A stretch of 64,000 bases of DNA from Chitinophagaceae bacterium 26-R-25 (GCA_029906195.1 JARWSJ010000001.1:1860001-1924000); one strand, 5' to 3'; counted from the stretch's first letter, positions 27,201 to 35,996 are shown. Numbers and translations: made by a program. The notes: generated from the letters alone by a model not told the origin.

Positions 27201-28107
27201 TACTGTTGTGGTAACCAATCCTGATACGAAGATCACCATTGTAAAAGACAACGCGTTTGCGGATGGAGTTGATGCTAACACTGTTAAAGTGCATGCTGTT
27301 GATGCCAACGGAAATCCTGTTGGAGGTGCAACGGTAGTCTTCACTACAAAAGATGGCAATGGCGTTGTTACAGGTACCGTTACCGTGGTTACAGATGCAA
27401 ACGGCGACGCGACTGCAAATTTTACAAGCAATAATCCTGGTGAAATAAACATCTCTGCAACTATAGATGGAAGCCCTGTTAATGGTGGTGTAAAAATCAC
27501 ATTCAGACCGGCAATAGACTTCACCAATCCGCTTACTGCAATCACAGTGGAGAAAGACAATGCTATCGCAGACAACATCGCTACCAATGTTGTGAAAGTA
27601 CACCTGGTTGACGTGGCGGGTAATCCTGTTGCCAACGCACAGGTTGACTTTAGCATGCCTTCCGGTACAGCGATTATTACAACACCAGCGCCTGTCGCAA
27701 CAGACGCAAACGGAGACGCGATCATCACATTGACAAGCGGTACGCCTAACGAAGTTTCGATCACCGCAAAAGTGAACAGTGATGATATCAAAAATGGCAG
27801 CCCTGCTAAAATTCACTTCATGGCGCCATCGATCGACATTATTGTTGCGAAAGTATTTACACCAAACAATGACGGTATCAATGACATTTTGAAACCAATT
27901 GTAAGCGGTGTTCCAGAAATAAAAACATTCAGCATCTACAACAGATGGGGCAACCTGATATTCTCTACAAAAGATATCAATACCGGTTGGGATGGTACAT
28001 TAAAAGGTGTGCCGCAACCAGTTGAAACCTATCTGTGGTTCGCTGAAGGAATTGATAAGAACGGAAAAGTGATACAGAGAAAGGGAATGGTAACGCTGGC
28101 GAGGTAA
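24235..28107 (+). CDS. Giant Ig-like (Big_1/invasin-type) repeat adhesin with T9SS type-B C-terminus
   Basis: 1290 residues. A signal peptide (LLCLAFTTLLLFSGLFTYAG) is followed by 11 tandem repeats of about 100 residues. Each repeat shows ADGxxxDxIxVHVVDANGNP, VAGATVVFTxxSG, TTDANGDAxxxMTSTVAG and ITATVNGxxIxNGSPAKA, the bacterial Ig-like domain 1 pattern of invasin/intimin stalks. The last 95 residues (VFTPNNDGINDILKPIVSGV, FSIYNRWGNLIFST, GWDGTLKGVPQPVETYLW) are the gliding-motility-associated CHU_C domain, a type-B signal for type IX secretion. The protein should be exported and attached to the cell surface. The next gene encodes a PorP/SprF protein, the family required for secretion of type-B substrates such as SprB. 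Start ATG 24235 or the in-frame ATG at 24250 are both possible. Confidence 0.93.
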   Translation: MFTHNMNPRSCVQYCLKKSKGLLCLAFTTLLLFSGLFTYAGDALVTSTLSIIKTHATADNLDKNIVKVNVVDASNNPLAGQSVVFTITSGTASFVGLTTVTTNASGDAQISLSSTVAGMVTVSALVNGLPLTSGNPSVVDFIAGSPSAANAGTTIAVVTDNQPADGSSKNIVKVHVVDAYGNPVANQDVSFNVNVGGSGVSYVVKTDANGDAVLPLSSTTVGSVIVTAKINGATVVNGSPATVHFVAGPPDLTQALTQVWVSKNGHIADGVDMDQVSVRVVDANGNAVAGATIVFTITSGSATFATSATVTTNSLGVASVSLISTVAGNNKVTATVNGLPIINGSPATAIFYPDVPSVSNPQTNISVTTNNATADGTATDAIVAHIVDAKGNSVGGATVVFTLTSGSGVFVGTTTVVTDASGNATIKMTSTVAGDNTITATVNGTAIVNGSPAVAKFVAGPPSSANPATTISVVSDNAKADGSATDQIKVHVVDANGNVVANAPVTFSKTAGSATFIGSVTVTTDANGDAFITMTSTVAGSNSVIATISGTPVVNGSPAKPNFVADVPSVSNPSTNISVTQNNATANGTATDQIKVHVVDANGNKVAGATVVFTQANGSGSFTSATTVTTDANGDAFITMTSTVAGSNDITASVNGTVITNGSPAKAVFVADVPKTNVPTTKLTVTKNNAAADGADVDKITAHITDANGNPVAGATVVFTKASGSGTFSTSVTVVTDANGDAVVSMTSTVAGSNDITATVNGAAIVNGSPAKAVFKADVPAVTNPATTITVVQDNAKANGTDADKIKVHVVDANGNPVQGATVVFTSTSGSATFSGSNTVTTDANGDAVVSMTSTVAGSNTITATVNGTAITNGSPATAKFVSDVPSVNAPTTKITVTKNDAQADGTDIDKVTVHVTDANGNPVAGATVDFAKSGGATFVGTTTLTTDANGDATISLTSTVSGITNVTAKVNGTDIINGSPAKANFKSGTVVVTNPDTKITIVKDNAFADGVDANTVKVHAVDANGNPVGGATVVFTTKDGNGVVTGTVTVVTDANGDATANFTSNNPGEINISATIDGSPVNGGVKITFRPAIDFTNPLTAITVEKDNAIADNIATNVVKVHLVDVAGNPVANAQVDFSMPSGTAIITTPAPVATDANGDAIITLTSGTPNEVSITAKVNSDDIKNGSPAKIHFMAPSIDIIVAKVFTPNNDGINDILKPIVSGVPEIKTFSIYNRWGNLIFSTKDINTGWDGTLKGVPQPVETYLWFAEGIDKNGKVIQRKGMVTLAR

Positions 28108-28140
28108 TAGGAATCAGGAGTTACAAATTAGGAATTAGAA
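28106..28140. repeat. Short GGAATTAG / GGAGTTA words after adhesin stop
   Basis: TAATAGGAATCAGGAGTTAC and AAATTAGGAATTAG directly continue from the adhesin stop codon. It is a single-arm version of the CTAATTC family in the 85 bp gap before the PorP/SprF gene. Confidence 0.45.
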
Positions 28141-28192
28141 AAAGAAAGAATGATCAAAAACTGATTTAAAAATATTTGACGAATTAGTCACC

Positions 28193-29224
28193 ATGACTAA
28201 ACTATCTGTTATGAAAAGACAAAATAGGAAATCCAATAAAAAATCCAGCTTGAAAGAACCACTGAGGTTTGGTTTTGTGGTACTGGCGCTCGTTTTGTAC
28301 AACATGATGGCCAACGCGCAGGAAATAAATTTTTCACGTGTGCAGGACATGGCAATCTGGTACAACCAGTCGCTGAAAACAGACAAGCAAATGAGCCTGA
28401 AACTCAATTACAGAAATGTAAACTACCAGGGATTGCTTGCATATAACTCGGTGTGTGCGATCCTTGACGCTCCTTTGTTGTCAAAGTCAGCAAGGGAAAA
28501 AACCAACTCAGGTTACTTTAGCATGAGTGTGGGCGCGGCATCGGATAAATCAAACCAGGGAATACTGAGCAACACGCTGGGCTTGTTGGGAGTGTCTTAT
28601 GCATTGCCTATTTCGTCAAATGAAGTTTATGCATCCATTGGTTTCCAGGGGATGTACTATCAAAGCAGAATGAACACGTCCGGCATTGCAGCCTTTCCTG
28701 ATCAGTTTGATCAGTATGGCCCGATCAATGGCAAACTGAGTATTGACCCTGTTGCTTCCGGCTGGTCGTACGGCTATTTCAATGTGAATGCAGGAGCCTC
28801 TGTGTTTAGCAATAGTCAGTATAACAAATGGTACATCGGTGCTTCTTTGCTGCATGTAAACACACCTTACACAGAGCGCACAAAGAGCGAAACGTTCAAG
28901 GCAAAACGCGGAGTGAGTGTGCAGGGTGGTTATAAATACATCACAGCAAATGCAGACGAATGTGCGTTCAACATGTCGTTAAACTGGCAGGGAAGTGCAT
29001 ATAAGCATTACTTCAACCTGTCTTACTTAAAAGCGATCCCGAGCATGGAAGGTGGCGTTGGCTTTGGTGTTGGCTATCGCTACAACGATGCAGTTGTTCC
29101 AAATGTTGACTTGAGATACAATAAAGCGACAATCGCCTTATTGTACGATATAAATATTTCAAGCATCAACGCTGCAGGTTACAGACGCACAGGTCTGGAA
29201 CTGGCGCTGAAACTTGATTTCTAA
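28193..29224 (+). CDS. PorP/SprF-family outer-membrane protein of the T9SS
   Basis: 343 residues. After a basic N-terminus and a hydrophobic segment (FGFVVLALVLYNMMANAQEI), the mature part has the PorP/SprF features: QEINFSRVQDMAIWYNQSLK, LNYRNVNYQGLLAYNSVCAI, the internal GLLGVSYALPISSNEVYASI and a barrel-type C-terminus ending LALKLDF. These proteins form an outer-membrane beta-barrel that helps surface anchoring or secretion of a cognate type-B CTD protein; here the cognate is most likely the adhesin just upstream. The start may instead be the ATG at 28211. Confidence 0.87.
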   Translation: MTKLSVMKRQNRKSNKKSSLKEPLRFGFVVLALVLYNMMANAQEINFSRVQDMAIWYNQSLKTDKQMSLKLNYRNVNYQGLLAYNSVCAILDAPLLSKSAREKTNSGYFSMSVGAASDKSNQGILSNTLGLLGVSYALPISSNEVYASIGFQGMYYQSRMNTSGIAAFPDQFDQYGPINGKLSIDPVASGWSYGYFNVNAGASVFSNSQYNKWYIGASLLHVNTPYTERTKSETFKAKRGVSVQGGYKYITANADECAFNMSLNWQGSAYKHYFNLSYLKAIPSMEGGVGFGVGYRYNDAVVPNVDLRYNKATIALLYDINISSINAAGYRRTGLELALKLDF

Positions 29225-29386
29225 TAGTTCATTTTATTAGATGAAACCCCTAACCTATCAATCGAAAAAACTGTATTTATGAAACCTGACATAACGCATT
29301 TTCCCGCTACGGAAAATAAGATGCATGTTTCTCCCGACCGGTTCAATCTGTCGGGCTTACGACTGTTAAATAAAAACGTGCCGATC

Positions 29387-30793
29387 ATGAAACGATTATT
29401 TTCCGTAATGGCTTTTAGCATAATGTCCATTATGGCTACTGCGCAGGAAGAAGAGCAGCACCATGCTTTGCCGCACATTGACTCCGCAGTTAACATCGAT
29501 TCGATGCTGATTAAACAACAGCAACAAATTGATTCCACACCACCCGTTAATGTAAACCCGGAAGCAAAGCCGTTCATCACCAGGCCCAAGGTTATTGGCG
29601 ACTCTGCACGCTCGCAACAAAAGCCGGCTGCTCCGCAAAAAAGCTATGACGACAGGTGGTTCGTATCGCCGGGACTGCGTGTGCAGGTGCAGGACTACAG
29701 CATGACAAACAAAGGCGACCATGCTTACACAGATGCAGTAAATCCTCTGCCCTTCGGCAAAAAAACAAATGCATCGTTTGCGGTGTCAGTATATAGAAAC
29801 TTCAGTAAAAGAGTTTCTGTGAGTGGCGATATTGGTTTTAGTTTTGGCCATGTGGCCAACAACGCAACAAATGTTACCAAAACAGAATCGAAAACATACA
29901 ACGTTGTAACCGGTACAGTTTACTATCATTTGCTGGAAGATAAAAACAAACTGCAGCCGTTTATATCCGCAGGTATCTATAACATCGTTGGAGATGGGCA
30001 ATACACTTCAGCGCCTTTGGGTGGCGGTGTTAAGTATCATGGCAATGGCATGATGGCTACGGCGCAGGTTGCTTACGCTTACAGCCTTAGCAGCAACATT
30101 AAAGGTTTGAATCCGTTGATGTACTCCGTTGGTATCTATCTTCCATTAAAAGCGAAGAAAAAACCAACTGTGCAGGAAACAATTGATAATGCAAAAACAG
30201 ACGAGAAGAAAAAAGATACGGACTCCAGCGCATTGGCAGCCTTGAAAAAAAATGGCAACTCATTCGGTGGTGGTATTCCCAACATCAACATCTTTATCAT
30301 GATGCCTCCGTTTGACATGAAGAACAAGAAGGGTGGCAGAAACGGCATGGGCAACGGTATGGGTGGCGATGATGGAGGTGATGACGATGGCGATATCAGA
30401 CGCCAGGCGCGTAACAATGCGGCAGATGTTGAAAACGCTTTCAACTATCCTCCGTTAACAAAATTCACCATTTACTTTAACTACGATCTGTACTCTCTTA
30501 CTTCCGGCGCATTCGGTGTACTTGACCAGGTTGTTTACCAGTTAAAAACAAATGATAACCTGTATGTCGATCTTTTAGGTTATACCGATCTGATAGGTTC
30601 TGAAGAGTACAACCAGCCGCTGTCTAAGAAACGAGCGCAGGTGGCACTTGAATACCTGAAAAGCCGTGGCATTCCTGAAACCAGGATGTTCATGAACTAT
30701 TTTGGTAAAGAAAATCCGGTGGTAAATACCAATGATCCGAACGCATCCTGGAGAAACCGCAGAACGGAGATCGTGATCTACGAAAAGAAATGA
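29387..30793 (+). CDS. OmpA-family outer-membrane protein
   Basis: 468 residues from ATG 29387 (MKRLFSVMAFSIMSIMATAQ, a proper signal peptide); the frame is open to an ATG at 29279 but that would bury the signal. After a Gln/Pro-rich spacer comes a beta-barrel-like region, then a Gly/Asp-rich low-complexity linker (GGRNGMGNGMGGDDGGDDDG) and a C-terminal OmpA peptidoglycan-binding domain (FTIYFNYDLYSLTSGAFGVL, DLLGYTDLIGSEEYNQPLSK, NRRTEIVIYEKK) with the conserved Asp and Arg that contact diaminopimelate. It follows the PorP/SprF gene and probably anchors this surface module to the cell wall. A terminator follows it. Confidence 0.9.
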   Translation: MKRLFSVMAFSIMSIMATAQEEEQHHALPHIDSAVNIDSMLIKQQQQIDSTPPVNVNPEAKPFITRPKVIGDSARSQQKPAAPQKSYDDRWFVSPGLRVQVQDYSMTNKGDHAYTDAVNPLPFGKKTNASFAVSVYRNFSKRVSVSGDIGFSFGHVANNATNVTKTESKTYNVVTGTVYYHLLEDKNKLQPFISAGIYNIVGDGQYTSAPLGGGVKYHGNGMMATAQVAYAYSLSSNIKGLNPLMYSVGIYLPLKAKKKPTVQETIDNAKTDEKKKDTDSSALAALKKNGNSFGGGIPNINIFIMMPPFDMKNKKGGRNGMGNGMGGDDGGDDDGDIRRQARNNAADVENAFNYPPLTKFTIYFNYDLYSLTSGAFGVLDQVVYQLKTNDNLYVDLLGYTDLIGSEEYNQPLSKKRAQVALEYLKSRGIPETRMFMNYFGKENPVVNTNDPNASWRNRRTEIVIYEKK

Positions 30794-30866
30794 ACAGCGC
30801 CACCTCCCGAAAAATTGGATGACGGCCTGATGCAACAATTGTAATTATTAGCAAGCCCAATAACAC

Positions 30867-30902
30867 AAAAGGCTTCCGGTGCAAACTGGAATGCCTTTTT
30901 TT
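30867..30902 (+). terminator. Rho-independent terminator after OmpA-family gene
   Basis: AAAAGGCTTCC (30867-30877) pairs with GGAATGCCTTTT (30888-30899) with one bulge and is followed by a run of seven T on the plus strand. It ends the adhesin/PorP/OmpA series. Confidence 0.8.
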
Positions 30903-30903
30903 G

Positions 30904-30973
30904 GCTTAGCGCTTAATGCCTAATGCCTAACGCAAAGCCACTGCGTTAAGCGTTAAGCATTAGGCATTAAGCA
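30904..30973. repeat. Palindromic repeat, AACGCTTA family (copy 4)
   Basis: GCTTAGCGCTTAATGCCTAA, TGCCTAACGC on the left and GCGTTAAGCGTTAAGCATTA, GGCATTAAGC on the right, with a loop of about 8 nt. This is the cleanest member of the family. It lies between convergent genes and its right end touches the FG-GAP gene stop. Confidence 0.8.
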
Positions 30974-33187
30974 CTACTTCCCGCACTCCTTCACCAACAT
31001 TCCAAACTTCACCGCGGTAAAGTCAAGCGTTTTTAACTGCGTGATGGTAAAGGCATTGTTGCCCTGAACAATGTTGATGTAGCGGTTTGGAGAAATATTC
31101 TTAAATGTTTGCAGCGCCTTATCCCCCGGCCATTTGATGACAATGCTGTCAATTGAGGTAGCTGTGCCGATACCAATGTGCTGACGTAAAGGATTCGCGC
31201 CAAAGCTTCCACCTGAGTTAACGTCTTTGTAAACAACACGCGGTTGATCATTTTCTTTAAAATAAACCATTAGCCTCGCTCCTATCGCAGCCCTGTTGCA
31301 GGTCGTTCCCCGTGTGGCAATTTCTATCCAGTTATTGTTATTCTGTCCGGGATTTATGAAGAATGAATTTTGATAAACATCACCGGGATAAGCACCTCCC
31401 ATATCAATGTAAATGTCTTCATCACCATCGTTGTCCATATCGGCAAATGATATACCATGCCCTTTCTGCAAACTCCCTACCCTGGCGGAATTGGTGACGT
31501 CTGCGAAATATTTCCCGCCCATGTTCTTAAACATTTTATTGGGCACAAGCGATTGATATTTTGGATTGCCTGTTCCGAAAAACATATCAGGGTAGCCGTC
31601 ATTATCTATATCGCCGAAATTGGCGCTCATCGCAAACACCATTTTCGTTAACCCCATAGATTTTGTGATGTTTGTAAAGCTGCCATCACGATTGTTCCTG
31701 TACAGAAACACTTCGCCGGAATTTGCCTCGGGTTTTCCCAAAGCCTCTTCTGCGGCATATGTAGCGAGTGAACTCGTGAAATTATAACCACAGACGATAA
31801 GGTCAAGCCAGCCATCATTGTCATAATCAAAAAACCATGTGGCAAATGTCTTTGCTTTTTCATTTCCAAAACCTGCACTATTCGAAACATCTTTGAAATG
31901 TAGCTTACCACTTTTCACGCCGTCATTTTGAAATAAAAATTTATCACCGTTGAGAGTAGAAATAAAAATATCTGCATCACCGTCGTTATCATAATCACCG
32001 GATGTAACGCCTTTCACAAACTTCGAAACATTGAGCCCTGCTTCTTTTGTATAATTTGTAAAAGTGCCGTCGTGATCATTGAGATACAACTCGCAATACT
32101 GCGGATCACTATCATCCCACGATTCATGTCCTATAAAAACATCGAGCCAGCCATCGTTGTTAAAATCCGCCCAGGTAGCAGTTTGCGTGGGATGTATGCT
32201 GAGCAAACCGCTTTCTTTTGTAACGTCTGTAAATGTGCCGTCACCATTGTTTCTTAACAGCGAAGGCGGTTCCTTGCCAAACCCGCTTTTCCACGCACCA
32301 CGCAAAACAAACACATCTTTCAGTCCATCGTTATTGTAATCCGTTTGCATGATGTTTAAGCCGCCTTTTATTTCACTCAACCCTGAGCTGTCAGATGCAT
32401 CCCTGAAAGTACCATCGGAATTGTTGATGAAATAATGCATGCCTTCCTGCAGCCCCCATCCCGATGTGATCAGATCGAGGTAGCCGTCGTTATTAAAATC
32501 ATCAATCACCGATCCGCCACCCATGTTGTTAATACTAAGTCCGGTGTTTGCCGCAATATCCATAAACGGTTTAACGCTTACGGAGTCCTTTGCATCCAGG
32601 CCCTTCAAAAGAAATTGCGGTGGCACACTGTTAGGATATCCTCCCACCGTCATGTAGGCTATGTTCAGCAGCCACAAGGATTCCAGGTCGGCGGGATCGT
32701 TCCGTAAAATATTTTGATACAACTCTATTGCTTTGTAGGAGCCGGTTTTATTTACGTGCACACCGCTATTGGCAATCGGGAAAATGCATGACGCGGCGGA
32801 ATGATTGTGCAAGCAATTTGTCCTTTCTCCCAACCTCAAATATGAAAGAGCCAGGAGCTTTTGCATGTCTATTGTCATCGAGCTATTGTAGACCTGCATT
32901 TTTTGAAGCAGCGCTTCTAACGTTTCTACAGCAGCTTGCTCATTACCATTTTCGAGCAATGCATTGGCTTTATAATAAGTGTTTGTAAACAGGTCAATAT
33001 TAGAAGTTGAAATGTTTATGATGCTGTCGTAATACTTAATTTTCGCAGTGGGACAAAACTGGTTCGCCGGCGATTGCTCACTAGCATCAATCGACGCCAG
33101 AAGCTTCGCCATTGCTTCATTTCCGCGCTTTTCGCGGCAGGCAATGAAGAAAAAAATGCAAATTATATTAAACACCAGGCGCTTCAT
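30974..33187 (-). CDS. TPR plus FG-GAP/VCBS and ASPIC/UnbV lipoprotein (CRTAC1-like)
   Basis: 737 residues with a lipoprotein signal (FFIAC). Residues about 60-200 are TPR-like helices (NALLENGNEQAAVETLEALL, AIELYQNILRNDPADLESLW). From about 225 on there are at least seven FG-GAP calcium-binding repeats of the type DFNNDGYLDL, DYNNDGLKDV, DFNNDGWLDV, DYDNDGDADI, DIDNDGYPDM, DMDNDGDEDI. The C-terminus is an ASPIC/UnbV domain (CNRAAIGARLMVYF, GSFGANPLRQHIGIG, IKWPGDKALQTF). Such proteins are outward-facing and commonly accompany SusCD loci; the biochemical role is not established. It is the last gene of the SusC-SusD-GH9 series, 242 bp after GH9, in a gap full of repeats. Confidence 0.9.
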   Translation of the reverse strand: MKRLVFNIICIFFFIACREKRGNEAMAKLLASIDASEQSPANQFCPTAKIKYYDSIINISTSNIDLFTNTYYKANALLENGNEQAAVETLEALLQKMQVYNSSMTIDMQKLLALSYLRLGERTNCLHNHSAASCIFPIANSGVHVNKTGSYKAIELYQNILRNDPADLESLWLLNIAYMTVGGYPNSVPPQFLLKGLDAKDSVSVKPFMDIAANTGLSINNMGGGSVIDDFNNDGYLDLITSGWGLQEGMHYFINNSDGTFRDASDSSGLSEIKGGLNIMQTDYNNDGLKDVFVLRGAWKSGFGKEPPSLLRNNGDGTFTDVTKESGLLSIHPTQTATWADFNNDGWLDVFIGHESWDDSDPQYCELYLNDHDGTFTNYTKEAGLNVSKFVKGVTSGDYDNDGDADIFISTLNGDKFLFQNDGVKSGKLHFKDVSNSAGFGNEKAKTFATWFFDYDNDGWLDLIVCGYNFTSSLATYAAEEALGKPEANSGEVFLYRNNRDGSFTNITKSMGLTKMVFAMSANFGDIDNDGYPDMFFGTGNPKYQSLVPNKMFKNMGGKYFADVTNSARVGSLQKGHGISFADMDNDGDEDIYIDMGGAYPGDVYQNSFFINPGQNNNNWIEIATRGTTCNRAAIGARLMVYFKENDQPRVVYKDVNSGGSFGANPLRQHIGIGTATSIDSIVIKWPGDKALQTFKNISPNRYINIVQGNNAFTITQLKTLDFTAVKFGMLVKECGK

Positions 33188-33230
33188 GAGGAAGTTATGA
33201 GTTATGAGTTGTAAGTTATGAGTTTTTAAT
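33188..33230. repeat. Iterated AGTTATG words upstream of FG-GAP gene
   Basis: GAAGTTATGAGTTATGAG and TGTAAGTTATGAGTTTTTAA begin directly at the start codon of the FG-GAP gene. A single arm only; the paired version is at 45977-46110. Confidence 0.5.
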
Positions 33231-33290
33231 GGCTCTGTTATTCAGTTGTTCGTTCACTGCTTGCACTCTAATTATTTCAATATTTCTTTT

Positions 33291-33396
33291 ACCACTAAGG
33301 CACTAAGAACACTAAGTTTCACTAAGAGAGTCCTTTGTGTGGCTCCGTGCCCTTAGTGCCCGCCCGGATGAATCCATTCGGACGGGCCTTAGTGGT
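33291..33396. repeat. Palindromic repeat, ACTAAGG family (copy 1), with nested hairpin
   Basis: ACCACTAAGGCACTAAG on the left mirrors CCTTAGTG...CCTTAGTGGT on the right. The right arm is split by an extra 30 nt palindrome at 33358-33387 (GCCCGCCCGGATG / CATTCGGACGGGC) that the other two copies lack. It lies between GH9 and the FG-GAP gene, inside the operon. Confidence 0.8.
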
Positions 33397-33411
33397 GTTC
33401 TTTGAGAGATC

Positions 33412-33438
33412 CTTCAGTTATTCAGTTATTCAGTTATT
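33412..33438. repeat. Iterated TTCAGTTA words at the GH9 3' end
   Basis: Three and a half copies of TTATTCAG run into the GH9 coding end; on the minus strand AAT AAC TGA of the GH9 gene is the first repeat unit. Confidence 0.55.
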
Positions 33439-35922
33439 CAACAACTTGTCCGCCGCAAGCACCAAAAACAAATAATCAGTTGTCCCTCCTCCAAGCACAT
33501 ATTCGCCCTGCTGCCAGAGGAACGGCCATGGAAGTAGTTCAGGAAAATCTGGACGGATCAATGCGGTGCCCGAACTTACGCCACCCGGAATATACGACCA
33601 GTCTGCACGATTGAATCCATATGCCGGTATCATTGAACCAGCGCCCACACCAGAAGCAAACGAAGCAGTGTTAGATCCCGGATGACAACCCAATATAAAA
33701 TTCAATGCACTCAACATGTACGTATCTGGAAATACATCCGGAAATGCCGTGTGCAAGAAATATTGCTTGTATCCAAAGTGTTGAATGTCCCAGCCCGCGC
33801 CCCATATATTCGGTTTGTACGGCACCATGTACGGCGTTTCCTTTCCCTGCTCCTGTATCTTACTGTACAAGGCTTTTACAGCGTTTGTAATGCCTGTTGT
33901 GTAGGCGTTATCATTTACAATGCTCAGTGTGCGACCCACTACCCAACCTGAGTTATTGATATCGTCTGCAATTGCGGAAACGTTTGCAACGAGAAAGTCT
34001 GCATACTTCTTATCTTTCGTTGTGATCAGCAATTCCGCTGCCAGCGGAACGCGCTGTGTAATCCGTTTCTCCTTTGTATCGTTCCATACTTGCTGTGCTA
34101 TTTGCAGGCATTGATCAGCAAGCGTGTCGTTATAACCTTTCATCACTCTCGCCGCAGCGGCGAGCGAAGCGCCTACCTCCAAAGCCCTGCCGGGATTGTC
34201 TTCCGTGAAAACCCAACGATCATCGGGAGCGCCGGGAAGTCCAACAGAAGGAACATTTCCTGTTTGTTTAATGTTGTTGAAAAACACATTGTCGCTCATA
34301 TTGGCGGCATCGCCGAGCAAAGTGTACTGACGCAAGGTTGGTTCAATAATACCTCTGTAAAACCTTCCCATTGCCTTATAACCGTCAATGATAGAAAGCA
34401 GCCCATGTTCCACTTGCTGCAACACATCCGGCTTTCCATCGGGTTGATGGATCTCTACTACGTGCGTTACCTGATCAACAGAAGTGTTGTCATCTTTTAC
34501 GTCAAAAGCTTCATACGCAAGTGTGAGCCCATGTACCGTTTCCGCCTGTGACTCTACTCTCAGATCAAAATCACCTGCATCGTGCCAGCCGCCACGATTC
34601 AGCATCGGAACGGTCTGCCCAGATACAAACGTTGTCAAAGTGGAATGCCCTTGTATGTATCCGTCGAAGTGATTGGAATCGATTGGTGCCATTCGTGCGT
34701 CATCCATGTGGCACCAGCCGTGCCATACGCGATACTTGTCATTCACTCGCATGTGACACATTTGCGCGGGTAAAAAATATTCAAGCGTTGGCTGCCACAC
34801 ATCGTGCTTGTATACATCTTTGTTGATTTGAAACGGTAATGTTTGACTATCGCCGTACTTCACGATGTACATGCCTTGCTTTTGTATTTTGCTGAAATCA
34901 AATTGCAGGTAATGATAGCGTAAAAAATTTCCCCAGTCTTTTGGAGCTTCCTGCAGTATAGTTTCAAAACCACCGTCTTCTTTTATGCGCAGTAAAGATG
35001 CTGTTTGCTTTTTGCTATCGTTTGCATCCAGTTCAATGATCGCAATTTTTTGTTGTGCGGGATGATACCCTACCTGCGAAACCTGCACCACCGGTTCGTA
35101 TTGCCAGCCTTCAATGGCATGAGGCATTACCAGCCATTCGATCGCATTTTTTGTAGCACCATCTTTAATAAGCGAACGCACCACAAACCAGTCATTGTTG
35201 TGTTTGCCTCGCCCATCAAGCAATTGCAGATTGTCTCCGTTCAGTGATTGAATGATCATCCGCTGCTTGTCGGACTCCGGCGCTACCGTAAGTTTTTTTC
35301 CGCTTGCCATCGGTGTTATCTGCAGTTCATTTTGCGCATCGGTATACATTTGTCCGTTCGCCTGTCTTGGAAATATTCCGGACTGCTCATCCATGTAGTA
35401 TGATTTGCCGAACAATATGCCCGGATACAATTCAAAGTTGAATCCAACCCTTCCGATCCATTCATGGGGCAACGGCTTGTCCAAATCAACAATGATCTTA
35501 AACCCTTTACCAGAAGGCGTTACACGAATTACATAACTAAAATTCAAATCAGGGTAAATGATCGGGTTGAATCCTTTTCTATTGATCATTGAATCGGGAT
35601 ATTCCATGCGTACACTGATCTCCTGTTTGTCACGATCAATTATTCGTTTGCCTACTTTGGGAATGGGCTGCCACTGTCCCGGTGTCGGCTCGAGGCGGAG
35701 ATCTCCATTCGTTGCTGTACGTTCACCATTTTGTATAACACCTACGCCACCCTGGTGCCCTTCAGGATAAAAATCATGTGCAAGCATTACGTTCACTCCC
35801 TGGTACTGTAAATATTCAAGCTTGTTAAGCTGCATGCCTGTAGAGGCTTTCTGCTGGGCACAAACCTTTATACCTGTTATAACAAACAGTGCAAACAATA
35901 CAACTTTAATTTTCTGTTGCAT
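33430..35922 (-). CDS. Glycoside hydrolase family 9 enzyme with N-terminal Ig-like domain
   Basis: 830 residues from ATG 35922 (MQQKIKVVLFALFVITGIKV, a signal peptide); the frame is open 57 nt further up without a signal. A CelD-type Ig-like domain (PVVQVSQVGYHPAQQKIAII) precedes the GH9 (alpha/alpha)6 barrel. The family signature is NRGGWHDAGDFDLRVESQAE, with the Asp pair of DAGD at about 446-449 as base and water-activating residues; FILGCHPGSNTASFASGVG and PWPFLWQQGEYVLGGG near the C-terminus fit the acid-Glu region. GH9 members are endoglucanases or exo-acting beta-glucosidases on beta-1,4-glucans or related polymers. The long N-terminal region before the Ig domain (about 270 residues) is unusual. 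It is the third gene of PUL2 after SusC and SusD. Confidence 0.9.
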   Translation of the reverse strand: MQQKIKVVLFALFVITGIKVCAQQKASTGMQLNKLEYLQYQGVNVMLAHDFYPEGHQGGVGVIQNGERTATNGDLRLEPTPGQWQPIPKVGKRIIDRDKQEISVRMEYPDSMINRKGFNPIIYPDLNFSYVIRVTPSGKGFKIIVDLDKPLPHEWIGRVGFNFELYPGILFGKSYYMDEQSGIFPRQANGQMYTDAQNELQITPMASGKKLTVAPESDKQRMIIQSLNGDNLQLLDGRGKHNNDWFVVRSLIKDGATKNAIEWLVMPHAIEGWQYEPVVQVSQVGYHPAQQKIAIIELDANDSKKQTASLLRIKEDGGFETILQEAPKDWGNFLRYHYLQFDFSKIQKQGMYIVKYGDSQTLPFQINKDVYKHDVWQPTLEYFLPAQMCHMRVNDKYRVWHGWCHMDDARMAPIDSNHFDGYIQGHSTLTTFVSGQTVPMLNRGGWHDAGDFDLRVESQAETVHGLTLAYEAFDVKDDNTSVDQVTHVVEIHQPDGKPDVLQQVEHGLLSIIDGYKAMGRFYRGIIEPTLRQYTLLGDAANMSDNVFFNNIKQTGNVPSVGLPGAPDDRWVFTEDNPGRALEVGASLAAAARVMKGYNDTLADQCLQIAQQVWNDTKEKRITQRVPLAAELLITTKDKKYADFLVANVSAIADDINNSGWVVGRTLSIVNDNAYTTGITNAVKALYSKIQEQGKETPYMVPYKPNIWGAGWDIQHFGYKQYFLHTAFPDVFPDTYMLSALNFILGCHPGSNTASFASGVGAGSMIPAYGFNRADWSYIPGGVSSGTALIRPDFPELLPWPFLWQQGEYVLGGGTTDYLFLVLAADKLLNN

Positions 35923-35996
35923 GAATCTGTTTTCGTTTTTAAAATTCTTATTTAGCAAAAAGCAGTCGCAAAACTGCAACTGCTTTTTGTTTATAG

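Noticed and set aside
25386-27791. Long minus-strand open frames (420 and 271 codons) opposite the adhesin gene
   Set aside because: They are mirror frames of the repeated Ig-like units, with Ala/Val/Thr/Pro-rich periodic translation, no start signal and no family resemblance.
29279-29386. 36-residue upstream extension of the OmpA-family protein
   Set aside because: It would place the signal peptide internally; ATG 29387 gives a standard N-terminus.
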